Source: Candidatus Zixiibacteriota bacterium | Lineage (GTDB): Bacteria; Desulfobacterota; Binatia; UBA9968 | Length of the DNA stretch: 64,000 nucleotides | Direction of reading: 5' to 3' | NCBI GenBank assembly: GCA_035574315.1 | Contig: DATLYW010000031.1 | Coordinates: 1-64,000 of the forward strand | Shown here: piece by piece, positions 50,793 to 59,703 of the stretch | Numbering within the stretch: the stretch's first letter is position 1 | How the letters are laid out: every line of letters begins with the position of its first letter | Position numbers and translations under genes: made by a program | The notes under the pieces: generated by a model | What the model was told of the DNA's origin: nothing | What the model saw: the letters and a program-made list of their open reading frames with translations, nothing else | Databases searched by the model: none

Positions 50793-51807
50793 CGACCTCC
50801 CCGAGAAGCTGTCCCGCGAGCGCTGCGGCGCTGGCGATCTCCAGATTGCCGGCGAGGCTCTGGCCCGAGACGATGTACGCGAGCGGAACCCCCGCGCTCA
50901 CCGCGGTGTTGACGAGCGGCCCGAGATGGCCGGACTCGTCGGTCTTGGTGAAGATCAACGAGTCGACTCCCGCTGGGCGGAACGCGGCGACCCACTCTGC
51001 CAGATCACTGCCGTTGGTGGCCGCGCTGAGGAGCAGCGTCCGGCGCAATCCGGCAAGGCCGTGGAACAGCGCCGCGAGGCGCTCGATCTCCCGCCGGGCG
51101 CGCGGATTGACCGCGGGGGTGTCGATCAGCACCAGCTCGCAGCCCGCCAGCTTCGCGAGAGCCTGCTTCAGCTCCTTCCGCCCGGGCGCCAGCTCGTAAC
51201 GCACGCCGAGAACCGCGGCGTAAACGGCGAGAGGATCGCCGGCCGCCAGCTGCCGCGCGTCCGTGCTCACCCAGCCAATTTGGCCAGCGCGCCGCTCCGT
51301 TTCGAAAACCGTGAGCTTGATCATGCCGCTGGTCTTGCCCACGCCCGAGGGGCCGAGCAAAACCAGGCGGTCGCCGGGGCGGACCACCCCGCCGATCGGG
51401 ATCAAGCGAGAGAGCGCGCGGCGCAGACCCTCGCTGTTGGCCTCGCCCCCGGCGCTCCTCATGACCTCGGCGATCCTGGCGACGATATCCGGCGCCACGC
51501 CGTGCCGCACGAGAGAGCGAATCACGTCGTTCCTGTAGTCGAGCTCCGGGGCGAGCCAGCCGAGCATCGATTTGAGCACGGCCAGCTCTTCGCGGATCTC
51601 GTCCCGGGGCGGCTCTGTCGGGAAGGCGTGCGGTCCGGGGGCGCCATGCGCGATCGGCGCGCTCGCCAGGGCCGTGACCTCCACCCCGCCACCGAGTTCG
51701 TCGGCGACGCTTCGCGTTTCGGTGATCAATGCGTCGGGGCCGAGCGAGTCCTTGATCGCGCGCAGCGCCTCGCCCATGTCTCGACCCCGGAACTTCCTAG
51801 GATTCAT
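50779..51807 (-). CDS. flhF: SRP-type GTPase FlhF
   Basis: 342 aa. An N-terminal B domain start (FRGRDMGEALRAIKDSLGPDALI), an N helix domain, then the G domain with LLGPSGVGKTSGMIKL (G1), VSTDARQLAAGDPL, VLIDTPAVNPRARRE (G3) and LIFTKTDESGHLGPLVN (G4/G5). It places the flagellum at the pole. It overlaps flhA by 11 bp. Confidence 0.93.
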   Translation of the reverse strand: MNPRKFRGRDMGEALRAIKDSLGPDALITETRSVADELGGGVEVTALASAPIAHGAPGPHAFPTEPPRDEIREELAVLKSMLGWLAPELDYRNDVIRSLVRHGVAPDIVARIAEVMRSAGGEANSEGLRRALSRLIPIGGVVRPGDRLVLLGPSGVGKTSGMIKLTVFETERRAGQIGWVSTDARQLAAGDPLAVYAAVLGVRYELAPGRKELKQALAKLAGCELVLIDTPAVNPRARREIERLAALFHGLAGLRRTLLLSAATNGSDLAEWVAAFRPAGVDSLIFTKTDESGHLGPLVNTAVSAGVPLAYIVSGQSLAGNLEIASAAALAGQLLGEVDARA

Positions 51808-53860
51808 CGCTCCACCGCACCACGCCGAGCGACTGGACTTTCACGCCGTCGGCGATTTCGTTGTGGGACAACACCGCGATTTGCGGCAGATAGTGGCCGA
51901 TCAGCTGGCGCAGCTGGCGCCGCACCGCCGCGCCCGCGAGAAAGACCGGCAGCAGCCCGCGCGCGGTGAACGTCTCGGCCGCGCGCTGGACTGCGGTCAT
52001 GATGCGCTGGGCCGCCTGCGGCTCCAGCGGAACCCCTTCCTGCGCCCGCTCCCGCACCATGCGCTCGATCTGGGGATCGACCGTCATCACCGGGAGGACT
52101 CCCTCCGGGCTCCGGTAGGCGAGCGTGATGGCGCGCGCCAGCGCCTGCCGCACGTGCTCGGTCAGCTCGTCGGTGTCCTTGGAATCGGGAGCCCGGTCGG
52201 CGAGCGTCTCGACGATGGTCAGGAGGTCGCGGATCGGGACATCCTCGCGCAAGAGGTTCTGCAGCACCTTCTGCACTCCGCCGAGCGTCATGTGGTGGGG
52301 AATCAGCTCCTCGACGACCTTGGGGTGCTCCCGCGCCAGGGCATCGAGCAGGCGCTGGACATCCTGTCGCGTGATCAGCTCGGGGCTGTAGCGCTTGATC
52401 AGCTCGGAGAGGTGCGTGATGAGCACCGTCTCCGGGTCCACCACCGTGCAGCCCATCATCTCGGCGCGCTCGCGATCCGCCGGCGAGATCCAACGGGCGG
52501 GAAGACCGAAGGCGGGTTCCTTCGTCGGCTCGCCGGGCAGATCGGCATCGACGGCACCGGCCGCGTTCATCGCCAGGAGCCGTCCCGGCCTGAGCTCGCC
52601 TTTCCCGGCCTCGACTCCCTTGACGAGAATCGCGTACTGCTTGCTCCCGAGGCGCAGGTTGTCGCGGATGTGGATCTGCGGCACGAGAAAGCCGCGGTCG
52701 CTCAGAAACTGTCTCCTCAGAGCCCGGATGCGCTCGACCACCCCGCCGTGCTCGCCGTCGACCATCGGGATCAGCTCGTAGCCGACCTGCAGCTCGAGCA
52801 GGTCGATCGGCTGCGGCTGCACCCCTTCTTCGCGCCGCTCGGGCTGCTTTGCTTCCGCCGGAGTCTCGCTCCGCTCGCACGCCTCGGTCCTCGCAGCCGC
52901 ACGAGCGAGGAACCCGACGCTTCCCGCCGCCGCCAGGAACGGGAGCGCCGGAAACCCCGGAATGAAGGCGAACAGGCCGAGCAGAACCGCCACCACGCTC
53001 AGCGCCTTGGGGCTCCACAGGAGCTGCCTTGCGATCTCGGGACCCAGGTCTCCGGTGGAGGCGGTTCGTGTCACCACCATCCCGGTCGCGGTCGAGATGA
53101 TCAGCGCCGGAACCTGGCTGGCCAGGCCGTCACCGATGCTGAGCAGGCTGTAAAGCCGGGCGGCCTCCGCGAACCCCATCCCTTTCTGCATCACGCCGAC
53201 GAAGAAGCCGCCGACGAGGTTGATCGCGAGGATCACCAGCCCGGCGATCGCGTCCCCGCGTACGAACTTCGAGGCGCCGTCCATCGCGCCGTAGAAGTCG
53301 CCTTCCTTCTGGATGCGCTGGCGGCGTTGCCGCGCTTCGGCTTCGTTGATCAGCCCGGCGTTGAGGTCGGCGTCGATCGCCATCTGCTTTCCGGGCATGG
53401 CGTCGAGGGTGAAGCGCGCCGCCACCTCGGCGATCCGGGTCGCGCCCTTGGTGATGACGATGAAGTTGATCACCACGAGGATGACGAAGACGATGAACCC
53501 GACGACGTAATTGCCGGACACCACGAAACGGCCGAAAGCCTCGATGACGCGGCCGGCCGCGGCCGCGCCCTCCTCGCCGCGAACGAGCACCAGGCGGGTC
53601 GAGGCGACGTTGAGCGCGAGACGAAACAACGTGGCGAACAGGAGCACGCTCGGGAAGGAAGAGAAGTCGAGAGCGTCCCGAACATAGAGCGCGACGATCA
53701 GGACCGTCAGCGAGAGAGCGATGCTGCCGACCAGTGCGAGATCGAGGAGAAACGGCGGCACCGGCAGCACCATCATCAGGACGGCGCCGGTGAGGCCCGC
53801 AGCGGGGAGCAGCTCGACGACCCGCCCGTTGCTCAGGATTTGCGTTTGCGCAGCCATCAC
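51797..53860 (-). CDS. flhA: flagellar export gate protein FlhA
   Basis: 687 aa. Eight predicted membrane helices in the N-terminal half with the conserved FHIPEP-type cytosolic loop (RIAEVAARFTLDAMPGKQMAIDADLNAGLI, split; EGDFYGAMDGASKFVRGDAIAG, split). The C-terminal cytosolic domain (about 340-687) binds export chaperones. It forms the nonameric ring of the type III export gate. Six bp separate it from flhB. Confidence 0.95.
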   Translation of the reverse strand: MMAAQTQILSNGRVVELLPAAGLTGAVLMMVLPVPPFLLDLALVGSIALSLTVLIVALYVRDALDFSSFPSVLLFATLFRLALNVASTRLVLVRGEEGAAAAGRVIEAFGRFVVSGNYVVGFIVFVILVVINFIVITKGATRIAEVAARFTLDAMPGKQMAIDADLNAGLINEAEARQRRQRIQKEGDFYGAMDGASKFVRGDAIAGLVILAINLVGGFFVGVMQKGMGFAEAARLYSLLSIGDGLASQVPALIISTATGMVVTRTASTGDLGPEIARQLLWSPKALSVVAVLLGLFAFIPGFPALPFLAAAGSVGFLARAAARTEACERSETPAEAKQPERREEGVQPQPIDLLELQVGYELIPMVDGEHGGVVERIRALRRQFLSDRGFLVPQIHIRDNLRLGSKQYAILVKGVEAGKGELRPGRLLAMNAAGAVDADLPGEPTKEPAFGLPARWISPADRERAEMMGCTVVDPETVLITHLSELIKRYSPELITRQDVQRLLDALAREHPKVVEELIPHHMTLGGVQKVLQNLLREDVPIRDLLTIVETLADRAPDSKDTDELTEHVRQALARAITLAYRSPEGVLPVMTVDPQIERMVRERAQEGVPLEPQAAQRIMTAVQRAAETFTARGLLPVFLAGAAVRRQLRQLIGHYLPQIAVLSHNEIADGVKVQSLGVVRWSDES

Positions 53861-53866
53861 TCTCCG

Positions 53867-54982
53867 CTATCGGCGCGCCGCGGGCCCGCTCCCGGCTCGG
53901 GCCGCCGCTTTGCGCGCGCGCAATCCGTAGACGTAAGCCAGGACCTCCGCTACCGCCCGATAGAGCGTCTCGGGAATTTCGCGCCCGACCTCCACCCGCT
54001 GGTAGAGCAGGCGCGCGAGCGGTTTGTTCTCGACGATCGGGATTCCGTTGGCGCGGGCGATCTCGCGAATCTTTGCCGCCAGGAAGCCCGCGCCTTTTCC
54101 CACCACCCGCGGCGCCGCCATATCGCTGCTGCGGTAGCGGAGCGCGACCGCCAGCTCGGTCGGGTTGGTGACCACGACGTCGGCCTTCGCCACTTCCGCG
54201 CTCATCCTGCGGCGCGCCATCTTTTGCCTGAGCCCTTTGAGCCGGCCCTTGAGCTGGGGATCTCCTTCCTGCTCGCGCAGCTCTTCCTTGATTTCCTCTC
54301 GGCTCATGCGCAGCCGCGCCTCGGTGCGCCGTCGCTGGTAGAGGTAATCGAGCCCCGCCAGCGCCGCCATGGCGCCCGCGACCCAGGCGGTCAGCCGGGC
54401 GCCCTCGGTGCTTGCGTACGAGAAGACCTCCGCCGCGCGAAACCCCGCCAGCGCGGCGAGTGACGGAATCCCGTAGTAGAGGTAGGCGCCGCCGAGCGTG
54501 CCCAGCGCGCCGATCAGGATGATCGCCTTGACGAGCTCGACAGCGGCTTCGAGGCTCAAAAGACGCCGGAAACCCGCCGCCGCGTTGATCCGGGTCCAGT
54601 CCAATTTCAGCGGCTCCGCGGCGAGAACGAACCCGCTCTGGAGAAATCCCGATCCGAGGCCGGCCAGCAAACCCGCGCCAAGGACGGGCAGCAAGGCGGG
54701 AGCCAGGAGCAGCCCGGTCTCGACTGCCAGGGCCGAAAGCTCCTCGCCGGTCGCCGGCTTCCAGGTTCCGGCGAGCTCGAAAAAGGCGACGGCGCACCGC
54801 CCGATGCGAGCGGTCAGCTCTTCGCCTCCGAAGCGCAGCGCAACCGCAGTCGCGGCCAGCGTGGCCGCCGGCACCAGGTTTTTCGACCGCGCGAACTGCC
54901 CCTTTCGCCGGGCCTCTTCGCGCCGCCTGGGTGTCGGCTCCTCGCTCTTCTCCAGATCGTTTTGGAACGCTTCCTCGGCCAT
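53867..54982 (-). CDS. flhB: flagellar export switch protein FlhB
   Basis: 371 aa. EKSEEPTPRRREEARRKGQ starts the protein, four membrane helices follow, and the autocleavage site NPTE lies in VVTNPTELAVALRY near residue 270. The cytosolic end (IPIVENKPLARLLYQ) is conserved. Cleavage switches export from rod/hook to filament proteins. Confidence 0.95.
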   Translation of the reverse strand: MAEEAFQNDLEKSEEPTPRRREEARRKGQFARSKNLVPAATLAATAVALRFGGEELTARIGRCAVAFFELAGTWKPATGEELSALAVETGLLLAPALLPVLGAGLLAGLGSGFLQSGFVLAAEPLKLDWTRINAAAGFRRLLSLEAAVELVKAIILIGALGTLGGAYLYYGIPSLAALAGFRAAEVFSYASTEGARLTAWVAGAMAALAGLDYLYQRRRTEARLRMSREEIKEELREQEGDPQLKGRLKGLRQKMARRRMSAEVAKADVVVTNPTELAVALRYRSSDMAAPRVVGKGAGFLAAKIREIARANGIPIVENKPLARLLYQRVEVGREIPETLYRAVAEVLAYVYGLRARKAAARAGSGPAARR

Positions 54983-55001
54983 GATACTCTCCGGCGCGCT
55001 C

Positions 55002-55781
55002 CTAACCGGCCGCCGCTGGAAAGCCGGCCCCGGCCGCGAGCTGGCGCGCGATCAGCCACGCCAGAGCCGGGAGCGACAGCATCAGCAACAACAGCGCGAC
55101 GCCGAACTGCAGCGGCTGCGCCACCATGAAGACGTTCATCTGCGGAATCGCCCGGCTCAGCACTCCGAGGACGATGTCGCTCAGGAGCAAACCCACCAGC
55201 ACGGGAGCGCTCACGCGCAAAGCGATGGCGAAAATCTCGGTCCCCGACGCGACCACGCCTTCGAGCAGACGGCCGGCGAAGCTGCCGGTCCCGGCCGGCG
55301 GGAAAACCGCGTAGCTCGACAGCAGGGCCTGGACGAGCTGCAGGTGCCCGTCGAGGGCTAGGAAGATCAGGCCCGCCGCCAGCTCCAGGAACACGGCGAA
55401 GATGCCGCTATGACCCCCTTCGTGAGGATCGACGAGGGAGACCAGGCCGAGCCCCGATTTGACCTCGATCTGCTGGCCCGCAAGCCGCATCCCGGCGAAG
55501 AGCACCTGAGCGGTCCAGCCGAGCGTCAATCCCAGCAGAATCTCGCCTCCGAGAAACAACACCAGGGCGAGAACGGTCAGGTCCGCCACGGACGCCGCCG
55601 GGACCGACGGGAAGACCGCTACGGCCAGAAGCAACGCCACCCAGATCCGGACCACGACCGGCAGCGCTCGGCCGCCCCAGAACGGCGCGCCGACCATCAG
55701 GCCGAGCGCCCGCCCGAAGACCAGCATGAAGCTCACGGTTTCTGCCCCGTAGCGGCCGATGAAAGCTGCCAGCGCGGTCAT
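55002..55781 (-). CDS. fliR: flagellar export gate protein FliR
   Basis: 259 aa, six hydrophobic segments. FMLVFGRALGLMVGAPFWGG near the start and ISAPVLVGLLLSDIVLGVLSRAIPQMNVFMVAQPLQ (split, with VSAPV here) near 180-220 are FliR hallmarks. Part of the FliPQR core. 19 bp before flhB. Confidence 0.93.
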   Translation of the reverse strand: MTALAAFIGRYGAETVSFMLVFGRALGLMVGAPFWGGRALPVVVRIWVALLLAVAVFPSVPAASVADLTVLALVLFLGGEILLGLTLGWTAQVLFAGMRLAGQQIEVKSGLGLVSLVDPHEGGHSGIFAVFLELAAGLIFLALDGHLQLVQALLSSYAVFPPAGTGSFAGRLLEGVVASGTEIFAIALRVSAPVLVGLLLSDIVLGVLSRAIPQMNVFMVAQPLQFGVALLLLMLSLPALAWLIARQLAAGAGFPAAAG

Positions 55782-55806
55782 TTCAGCTTCGTACCTCCAC
55801 GGCGGC

Positions 55807-56076
55807 TCAACTGACGAAGTTCGGCAGATTGCCGATGATCTCCCGCGTAAATCCTGTGTAGACTTGCAGCATCCACGCTCCGAAGAGCACGAGCGCCAAG
55901 ATCACGGCCAGCGCCTTGGGGACGAAGACCAGCGTGAAATCGTTGATCTGCGTCGTCGCTTGAAAAATGCTGACCGCTACCCCCGCGACCAGACCGAAGA
56001 GGATCGCTGGCCCTGCCACCGCCGCGCCGACTTCGAGGGCGCCCCGCAAGAGATCGACCAGGGATTCGGGCGTCAT
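55807..56076 (-). CDS. fliQ: flagellar export gate protein FliQ
   Basis: 89 aa from the ATG at 56076, the exact family length. Two membrane helices with GPAILFGLVAGVAVSIFQAT, QINDFTLVFVPKALAVILAL. It overlaps fliP by 4 bp and precedes fliR. Confidence 0.94.
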   Translation of the reverse strand: MTPESLVDLLRGALEVGAAVAGPAILFGLVAGVAVSIFQATTQINDFTLVFVPKALAVILALVLFGAWMLQVYTGFTREIIGNLPNFVS

Positions 56077-56744
56077 GCGAAGCTCCTGAGCAGCGAGCCG
56101 ACGAGCAGGTTCCAGCCGTCCACGAGCACGAACAGCACGAGCTTGAAAGGCAGCGAGATCAGGACCGGCGGCAGGAACATCATTCCCAGCGACATCAGGA
56201 TCGACGCGACCACGAGGTCGAGGATCAGAAACGGAATGTAGATCATGAACGCCATCTGGAAGGCGGTCTTCAGCTCCGAGATCATGAAGGCCGGGATCAG
56301 GCTGCTGGCGGCGACGTCCGCCGGCCCGATCTCGCGCCCGGCGGGAATGCGCGCGAACAGCGCCAGATCCGCCTTGCGCGTCTGCTTGAACAGGAACTGG
56401 CGCAAGGGCTCCCACGCGCGGGTGAGCGCAGCCTGGGGATCGATCTGCCGGTTGAAATAGGGCGTGACGGATTCGGCCTCGATCTCCTGCCACACGGGGG
56501 CCATGACGTGGAACGAGAGGAACAGCGAGACCGCGATGATGATCTGGTTCGAAGGCGACTGCTGGGTCCCGAGCGCCTGGCGCAAGAACGAGAGCACCAC
56601 GACGATGCGGGTGAACGAGGTCATGGTGATCAGCACGAGCGGCCCGAGCGAGAGCAGCGTGAGCAGGATGAAGATTTCCAGCACCGTTGCCAGCTCGGTT
56701 CCCTTGACCGGCCCGGTGAGGAGGGAGAGCGCGGAGCTGTTCAC
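56073..56744 (-). CDS. fliP: flagellar export gate protein FliP
   Basis: 223 aa from a GTG at 56744 (GAGG upstream), within family range, though without the long cleaved signal peptide of enteric FliP. SFTRIVVVLSFLRQALGTQQ, SPSNQIIIAVSLFLSFHVMAP, FMISELKTAFQMAFMIYIPF and DLVVASILMSLGMMFLPP are the FliP signatures. It overlaps fliO by 4 bp. Confidence 0.95.
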   Translation of the reverse strand: MNSSALSLLTGPVKGTELATVLEIFILLTLLSLGPLVLITMTSFTRIVVVLSFLRQALGTQQSPSNQIIIAVSLFLSFHVMAPVWQEIEAESVTPYFNRQIDPQAALTRAWEPLRQFLFKQTRKADLALFARIPAGREIGPADVAASSLIPAFMISELKTAFQMAFMIYIPFLILDLVVASILMSLGMMFLPPVLISLPFKLVLFVLVDGWNLLVGSLLRSFA

Positions 56745-57031
56745 GACGCCGCCTCTTTGCCGCCGACGGCCGGCGCTTCTCGATCGTGCCGCCGACTGAG
56801 CACGGCGATCCTGTGGGGAGTCGCCCCGAGCAGCAGCGTCTCTCCGCCCAGGCGCACGAGCACCAGCGCGCTCTGCGCCGTGAGCGCGAGGGTGGCCACG
56901 TGCTCGAGCTCGGCGGCGGCCGGCGGGCGGCCCCCCAGCGCCCGGCCGATGCGCCGGACCATCATCCTCCAGGCGCCGGCTGCGGCGCGCCATGCGGCCG
57001 GCGCCGCGTCGATCCCCGCGGCGAGCGGCAC
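56741..57031 (-). CDS. fliO: FliO-like protein, short
   Basis: 96 aa from the GTG at 57031, next to the fliL stop. The FliO core strand pattern is seen (LALTAQSALVLVRLGGETLLLGATPHRIAVL, split). The N-terminal 40 residues are Ala/Arg-rich and lack the membrane helix FliO normally has, so membrane attachment must be by other means or the start is misjudged; an in-frame ATG at 57064 does not add one. The name rests on the core pattern and on place between fliL and fliP. Confidence 0.7.
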   Translation of the reverse strand: MPLAAGIDAAPAAWRAAAGAWRMMVRRIGRALGGRPPAAAELEHVATLALTAQSALVLVRLGGETLLLGATPHRIAVLSRRHDREAPAVGGKEAAS

Positions 57032-57032
57032 C

Positions 57033-57485
57033 CTACTGAATGAGAAATTCCTTGAAGTAAACATTGAGCACCAGCTTCTCGCCGATCGCGTGATTGATCT
57101 CCTTGTTGAGCTCCGCCCGGATCCTGTTTTTGCCCTCGGGATCGAGCAGCTCTTCCGTCCGGCGCTTGCTCAGATACATGATGACCGCGTGCCGAATCGG
57201 ACCGGTGAGCTCCTTTATCTTTTCCTTGTCGTGCTGGTCCCTGACCCCCAGACTCAGCGTCGTCCTCAGGTAGCGGGACGTCTCCGGCGCGGCGAGATTG
57301 ACCACGAAAACGTCGAGGTCCGCACCCACCTCGGGCTCCTTGCGGTGCGCCGTCACCTTCGAATCGGCGGAATCCGCGGGGCGGATGAAAGCCGGAAGGT
57401 ATTGGGGAGCGAAGAACCAGACTGCGGCTCCTCCTCCGCCGAGCAACGTCAAAACCACAGCGAGCGCAATGACGACGATTTTCAT
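57033..57485 (-). CDS. fliL: flagellar basal-body-associated protein FliL
   Basis: 150 aa. One N-terminal membrane helix (IVVIALAVVLTLLGGGGAAVWFF, split), then a periplasmic domain with FVVNLAAPETSRYLRTTLSL and a C-terminal GEKLVLNVYFKEFLIQ. It supports stator function. It is the first gene of the long fliL-to-flgJ run. Confidence 0.92.
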   Translation of the reverse strand: MKIVVIALAVVLTLLGGGGAAVWFFAPQYLPAFIRPADSADSKVTAHRKEPEVGADLDVFVVNLAAPETSRYLRTTLSLGVRDQHDKEKIKELTGPIRHAVIMYLSKRRTEELLDPEGKNRIRAELNKEINHAIGEKLVLNVYFKEFLIQ

Positions 57486-57570
57486 GATGGCCTCGTGCGC
57501 GAACCGCCGAGCAACGGATATGCCAGCACGTGCACCGCAAAAAATCCGAGGAATTCCGGGTTGCCGGGGG

Positions 57571-57592
57571 GACGGCGCCGCTCGGCGCCGTC
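57571..57592. promoter_or_regulatory. GC-rich hairpin upstream of fliL
   Basis: GACGGCGCC pairs perfectly with GGCGCCGTC around a 4-nt loop, 86 bp before the fliL start codon and in the fliL leader if transcription begins further right. No T run follows. Possible attenuator or protein-binding site. Confidence 0.4.
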
Positions 57593-57774
57593 AACAAACC
57601 CGCTGCGGTGCCAATTTATTGACAGCGCCCCCGCCTCGGCCCGCTCGCAATTGCGCCGCGTGCCCTGCGTTACCTCGGCGGTTCTTTCTCGGCGCGCCGG
57701 GCCGGAAGCGAGATGAGGTGGCACGCCGCTTGCGTTTCCGACGAGGAACCGCGATGAGTTACGGAGGAGCGATC

Positions 57775-58062
57775 ATGAGACAGGCTTACGCACGCTGGCG
57801 CGCTCTCACGCCGCAGCCGCGCGTCGGCTCCGGGCGATCCCTTCCGCGGTCGGCGGGCCGCACGGCCCTGGCCTGCATGGCACGCGACGCGCTTCAGGTC
57901 ATCCTGAGCGGCGGCGAAATCCTGCTCGACCGCCGCAGGGACGGGCTCCCTTTCGAGCCGGAGCAAATCCTTTCCAAGATTCTGGAGAACGCGCGCTACA
58001 TCAACAACCTCATCGGCGCCCTGGAGGGCGCCGCGGGCGCCAAGGATTTCGCCGGCAACTAG
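57775..58062 (+). CDS. small protein resembling a histidine-kinase dimerisation hairpin
   Basis: 95 aa from the ATG at 57775, with GGAGGAG just upstream; an ATG at 57754 is also in frame. After a basic first third, MARDALQVILSGGEILLDRR and ILENARYINNLIGAL look like the two helices of a HisKA/DHp hairpin of the kind HDxxNxLxxIxGxxELL, but Arg stands where the phosphoaccepting His would be and no ATPase domain follows. It may bind a kinase or receiver, such as the HDOD-receiver protein next to it. Similarity is by eye only. Confidence 0.5.
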   Translation: MRQAYARWRALTPQPRVGSGRSLPRSAGRTALACMARDALQVILSGGEILLDRRRDGLPFEPEQILSKILENARYINNLIGALEGAAGAKDFAGN

Positions 58063-58151
58063 AGACGGCCACGGCTGCGATCCTGCCGTCGGCGTCCTGA
58101 CGTCGTTTTCCTCGGGCCATCGAGCCGCCGCGAAGCGGCGTTGAGCTTTTG

Positions 58152-59567
58152 CTAGGACGGGCGCTCGGTCTGCGGCGAGCCGAGAAGGTGCTTTTCCACC
58201 GCCTGGACGCGCTCGAGGAGCCGCGTCAGATGAAACGGCTTGGGCATGTACTCGTTGGCGCCGAGCTCGAGAACCTTGCTGCGGTCTTTCTCCGACGCCC
58301 CCGCGGAAACCACGATCACGTATGGAGCAGCTCCGGTGGGCCGCTTTTCGCGCATCCACTTGAGCACCGCGAAGCCGTCGACCCGCGGAAGCATCAAATC
58401 GAGCAGGACGAGCCCGATTTCCTCCTTGGCGAGAATGTCGATGGCCTCCTCGCCGTTGCTCGCCGTGCGCACGTGATAGCTGTGGCGCATGAAGAACAGG
58501 CCAAGCATGTCGCACAGAGAGCCGTGGTCTTCGACCACGAGGATGGTGAGCTTTTTCGCTGGCGCACTTTCGGGCGCGACGACCGCGGGACCGGCTTTCT
58601 GCGGGAACGGGATCACCTGCGCGCGCCCGCCGGCCCGGAACGCGGGCCCACGCAGGAAAGGCGGAGGCTCGGCTTCGAAGCGCACGACGAAACCGAGCTT
58701 GTCGCGCGCAGCTTCGATCCGCCGCTTCAAGGCACCCGCCACCTCGGCCCAATCGGATGCCGCGAGCTCGGCGTTTCCCCGCAGCGCAGCGTGCGGGGCC
58801 AGCGGCTCGCCGCTCTTGCCGATCGCATAGGTCTCGCAGAGCGCATCGGCGAGCTGCACGATCGTCGCGAGCGCCCGCACGCCGGCTTCCGCCGGGCACT
58901 CCATGGTCTGCGGCGGCTCGTGATGATAGCGGAGGCACTGAACGACCGCCGCCGGCAGATTCGCTTTTTCGGCCCATTGCGCGCCGAGCTCGGCATGATC
59001 GATTCCCAGAACTCGCGACTCCGCCTCCAGGAGAGCGACGCCTTGCTCGGTCGCGAGCCGGGCCGCATCGGCGAGCCTCTGGCTGGAGTGGCGGAGCAGA
59101 AGGACACGCCCGAGGTCGTGCAGCAAGCCCGCAACGAAGGCCAGGTGCGGCGCCGCATTGCCGGCGCCATTCGCCAGCCGCGCGGCCACAGCCGCGCAGC
59201 CCAGCGAATGCTCCCATAGCTCACGGAGCGCCGGCAGCCCGCCGTGCTCCGCGCCCTGCTCGTTCGTTTCTCTCCAGGCTTCCCCGAAAGCGGTCAGTCC
59301 AAGAGCCAGCGCGACGACCGGGTCCACTCCGAAAGCGGTGATCGCGGCGGCCAGCGTCGAGATGCCCGACGCCCGGCCGCCGGCGAAGCGCGCCACCTCG
59401 ATCAGGCGGCTGGATAGCGCTCCGTCGCCCGCGATCACGCGCGCGACGCTTTGCACCGACGCCCTCTCGTTGCGCGACACCTCGGCCAGCTCGCGGACTC
59501 GGGCCGACCAGAAGCGCCCGATGATCCGTTGCTGCAGCTCCCCGCCCGGAACGATTTGTTCATCCAT
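58152..59567 (-). CDS. HDOD-domain protein with C-terminal receiver
   Basis: 471 aa. Residues 10-230 are an HDOD domain (RVIAGDGALSSRLIEVARFA, STLAAAITAFGVDPVVALAL, HLAFVAGLLHDLGRVLL, DHAELGAQWAEKANLP). From about 345 a CheY-like receiver: ILVVEDHGSL, LVLLDLMLPRVDGF (phospho-Asp), VIVVSAGAS and YMPKPFHLTR. The order HDOD then REC is the reverse of the more common form. HDOD proteins take part in signalling and motility control. No Shine-Dalgarno box precedes the start. It is divergent from motA and shares its upstream region. Confidence 0.88.
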   Translation of the reverse strand: MDEQIVPGGELQQRIIGRFWSARVRELAEVSRNERASVQSVARVIAGDGALSSRLIEVARFAGGRASGISTLAAAITAFGVDPVVALALGLTAFGEAWRETNEQGAEHGGLPALRELWEHSLGCAAVAARLANGAGNAAPHLAFVAGLLHDLGRVLLLRHSSQRLADAARLATEQGVALLEAESRVLGIDHAELGAQWAEKANLPAAVVQCLRYHHEPPQTMECPAEAGVRALATIVQLADALCETYAIGKSGEPLAPHAALRGNAELAASDWAEVAGALKRRIEAARDKLGFVVRFEAEPPPFLRGPAFRAGGRAQVIPFPQKAGPAVVAPESAPAKKLTILVVEDHGSLCDMLGLFFMRHSYHVRTASNGEEAIDILAKEEIGLVLLDLMLPRVDGFAVLKWMREKRPTGAAPYVIVVSAGASEKDRSKVLELGANEYMPKPFHLTRLLERVQAVEKHLLGSPQTERPS

Positions 59568-59600
59568 GGCACAATTTAATTCGGCCGGAGCCGGGCAACC

Positions 59601-59640
59601 CTTTAGCTTGTGCTAAAGAAATCCCTCGCCGTGACGATTT
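59601..59640 (+). promoter_or_regulatory. sigma-28 promoter of the second motA, with a mirrored -35 on the other strand
   Basis: TAAAGAAA (59614-59621), 11 bp, GACGATTT (59633-59640): a fair sigma-28 match at exact spacing, 63 bp before motA. The palindrome CTTTAGC-TTGT-GCTAAAG (59601-59618) puts a second TAAAG on the minus strand, followed after 12 bp by GCCGAATT, possibly serving the divergent HDOD gene. The latter would leave almost no leader before that gene's start. Confidence 0.6.
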
Positions 59641-59703
59641 CAGCTGTGACGGACAGTCGAAGCCCGGCGGCCGGTTGCGCCCGACAAAAGGTAATCCACG
59701 TCA

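Noticed and set aside
51572..54463. 963-codon plus-strand open frame, and similar long frames at 15989-17860, 29946-31850, 20599-22077 and 23718-25061
   Set aside because: They lie antisense to well-identified genes (flhA, histidine kinase, glycosylation fusion, motB/motA, fliD), have Arg/Gly/Pro-biased composition and no family motifs. High GC makes such shadow frames common.
57486..57774. Sigma-54 promoter before fliL (TGGCAC seen on the minus strand near 57610)
   Set aside because: The TTGC -12 element is not at the required spacing.
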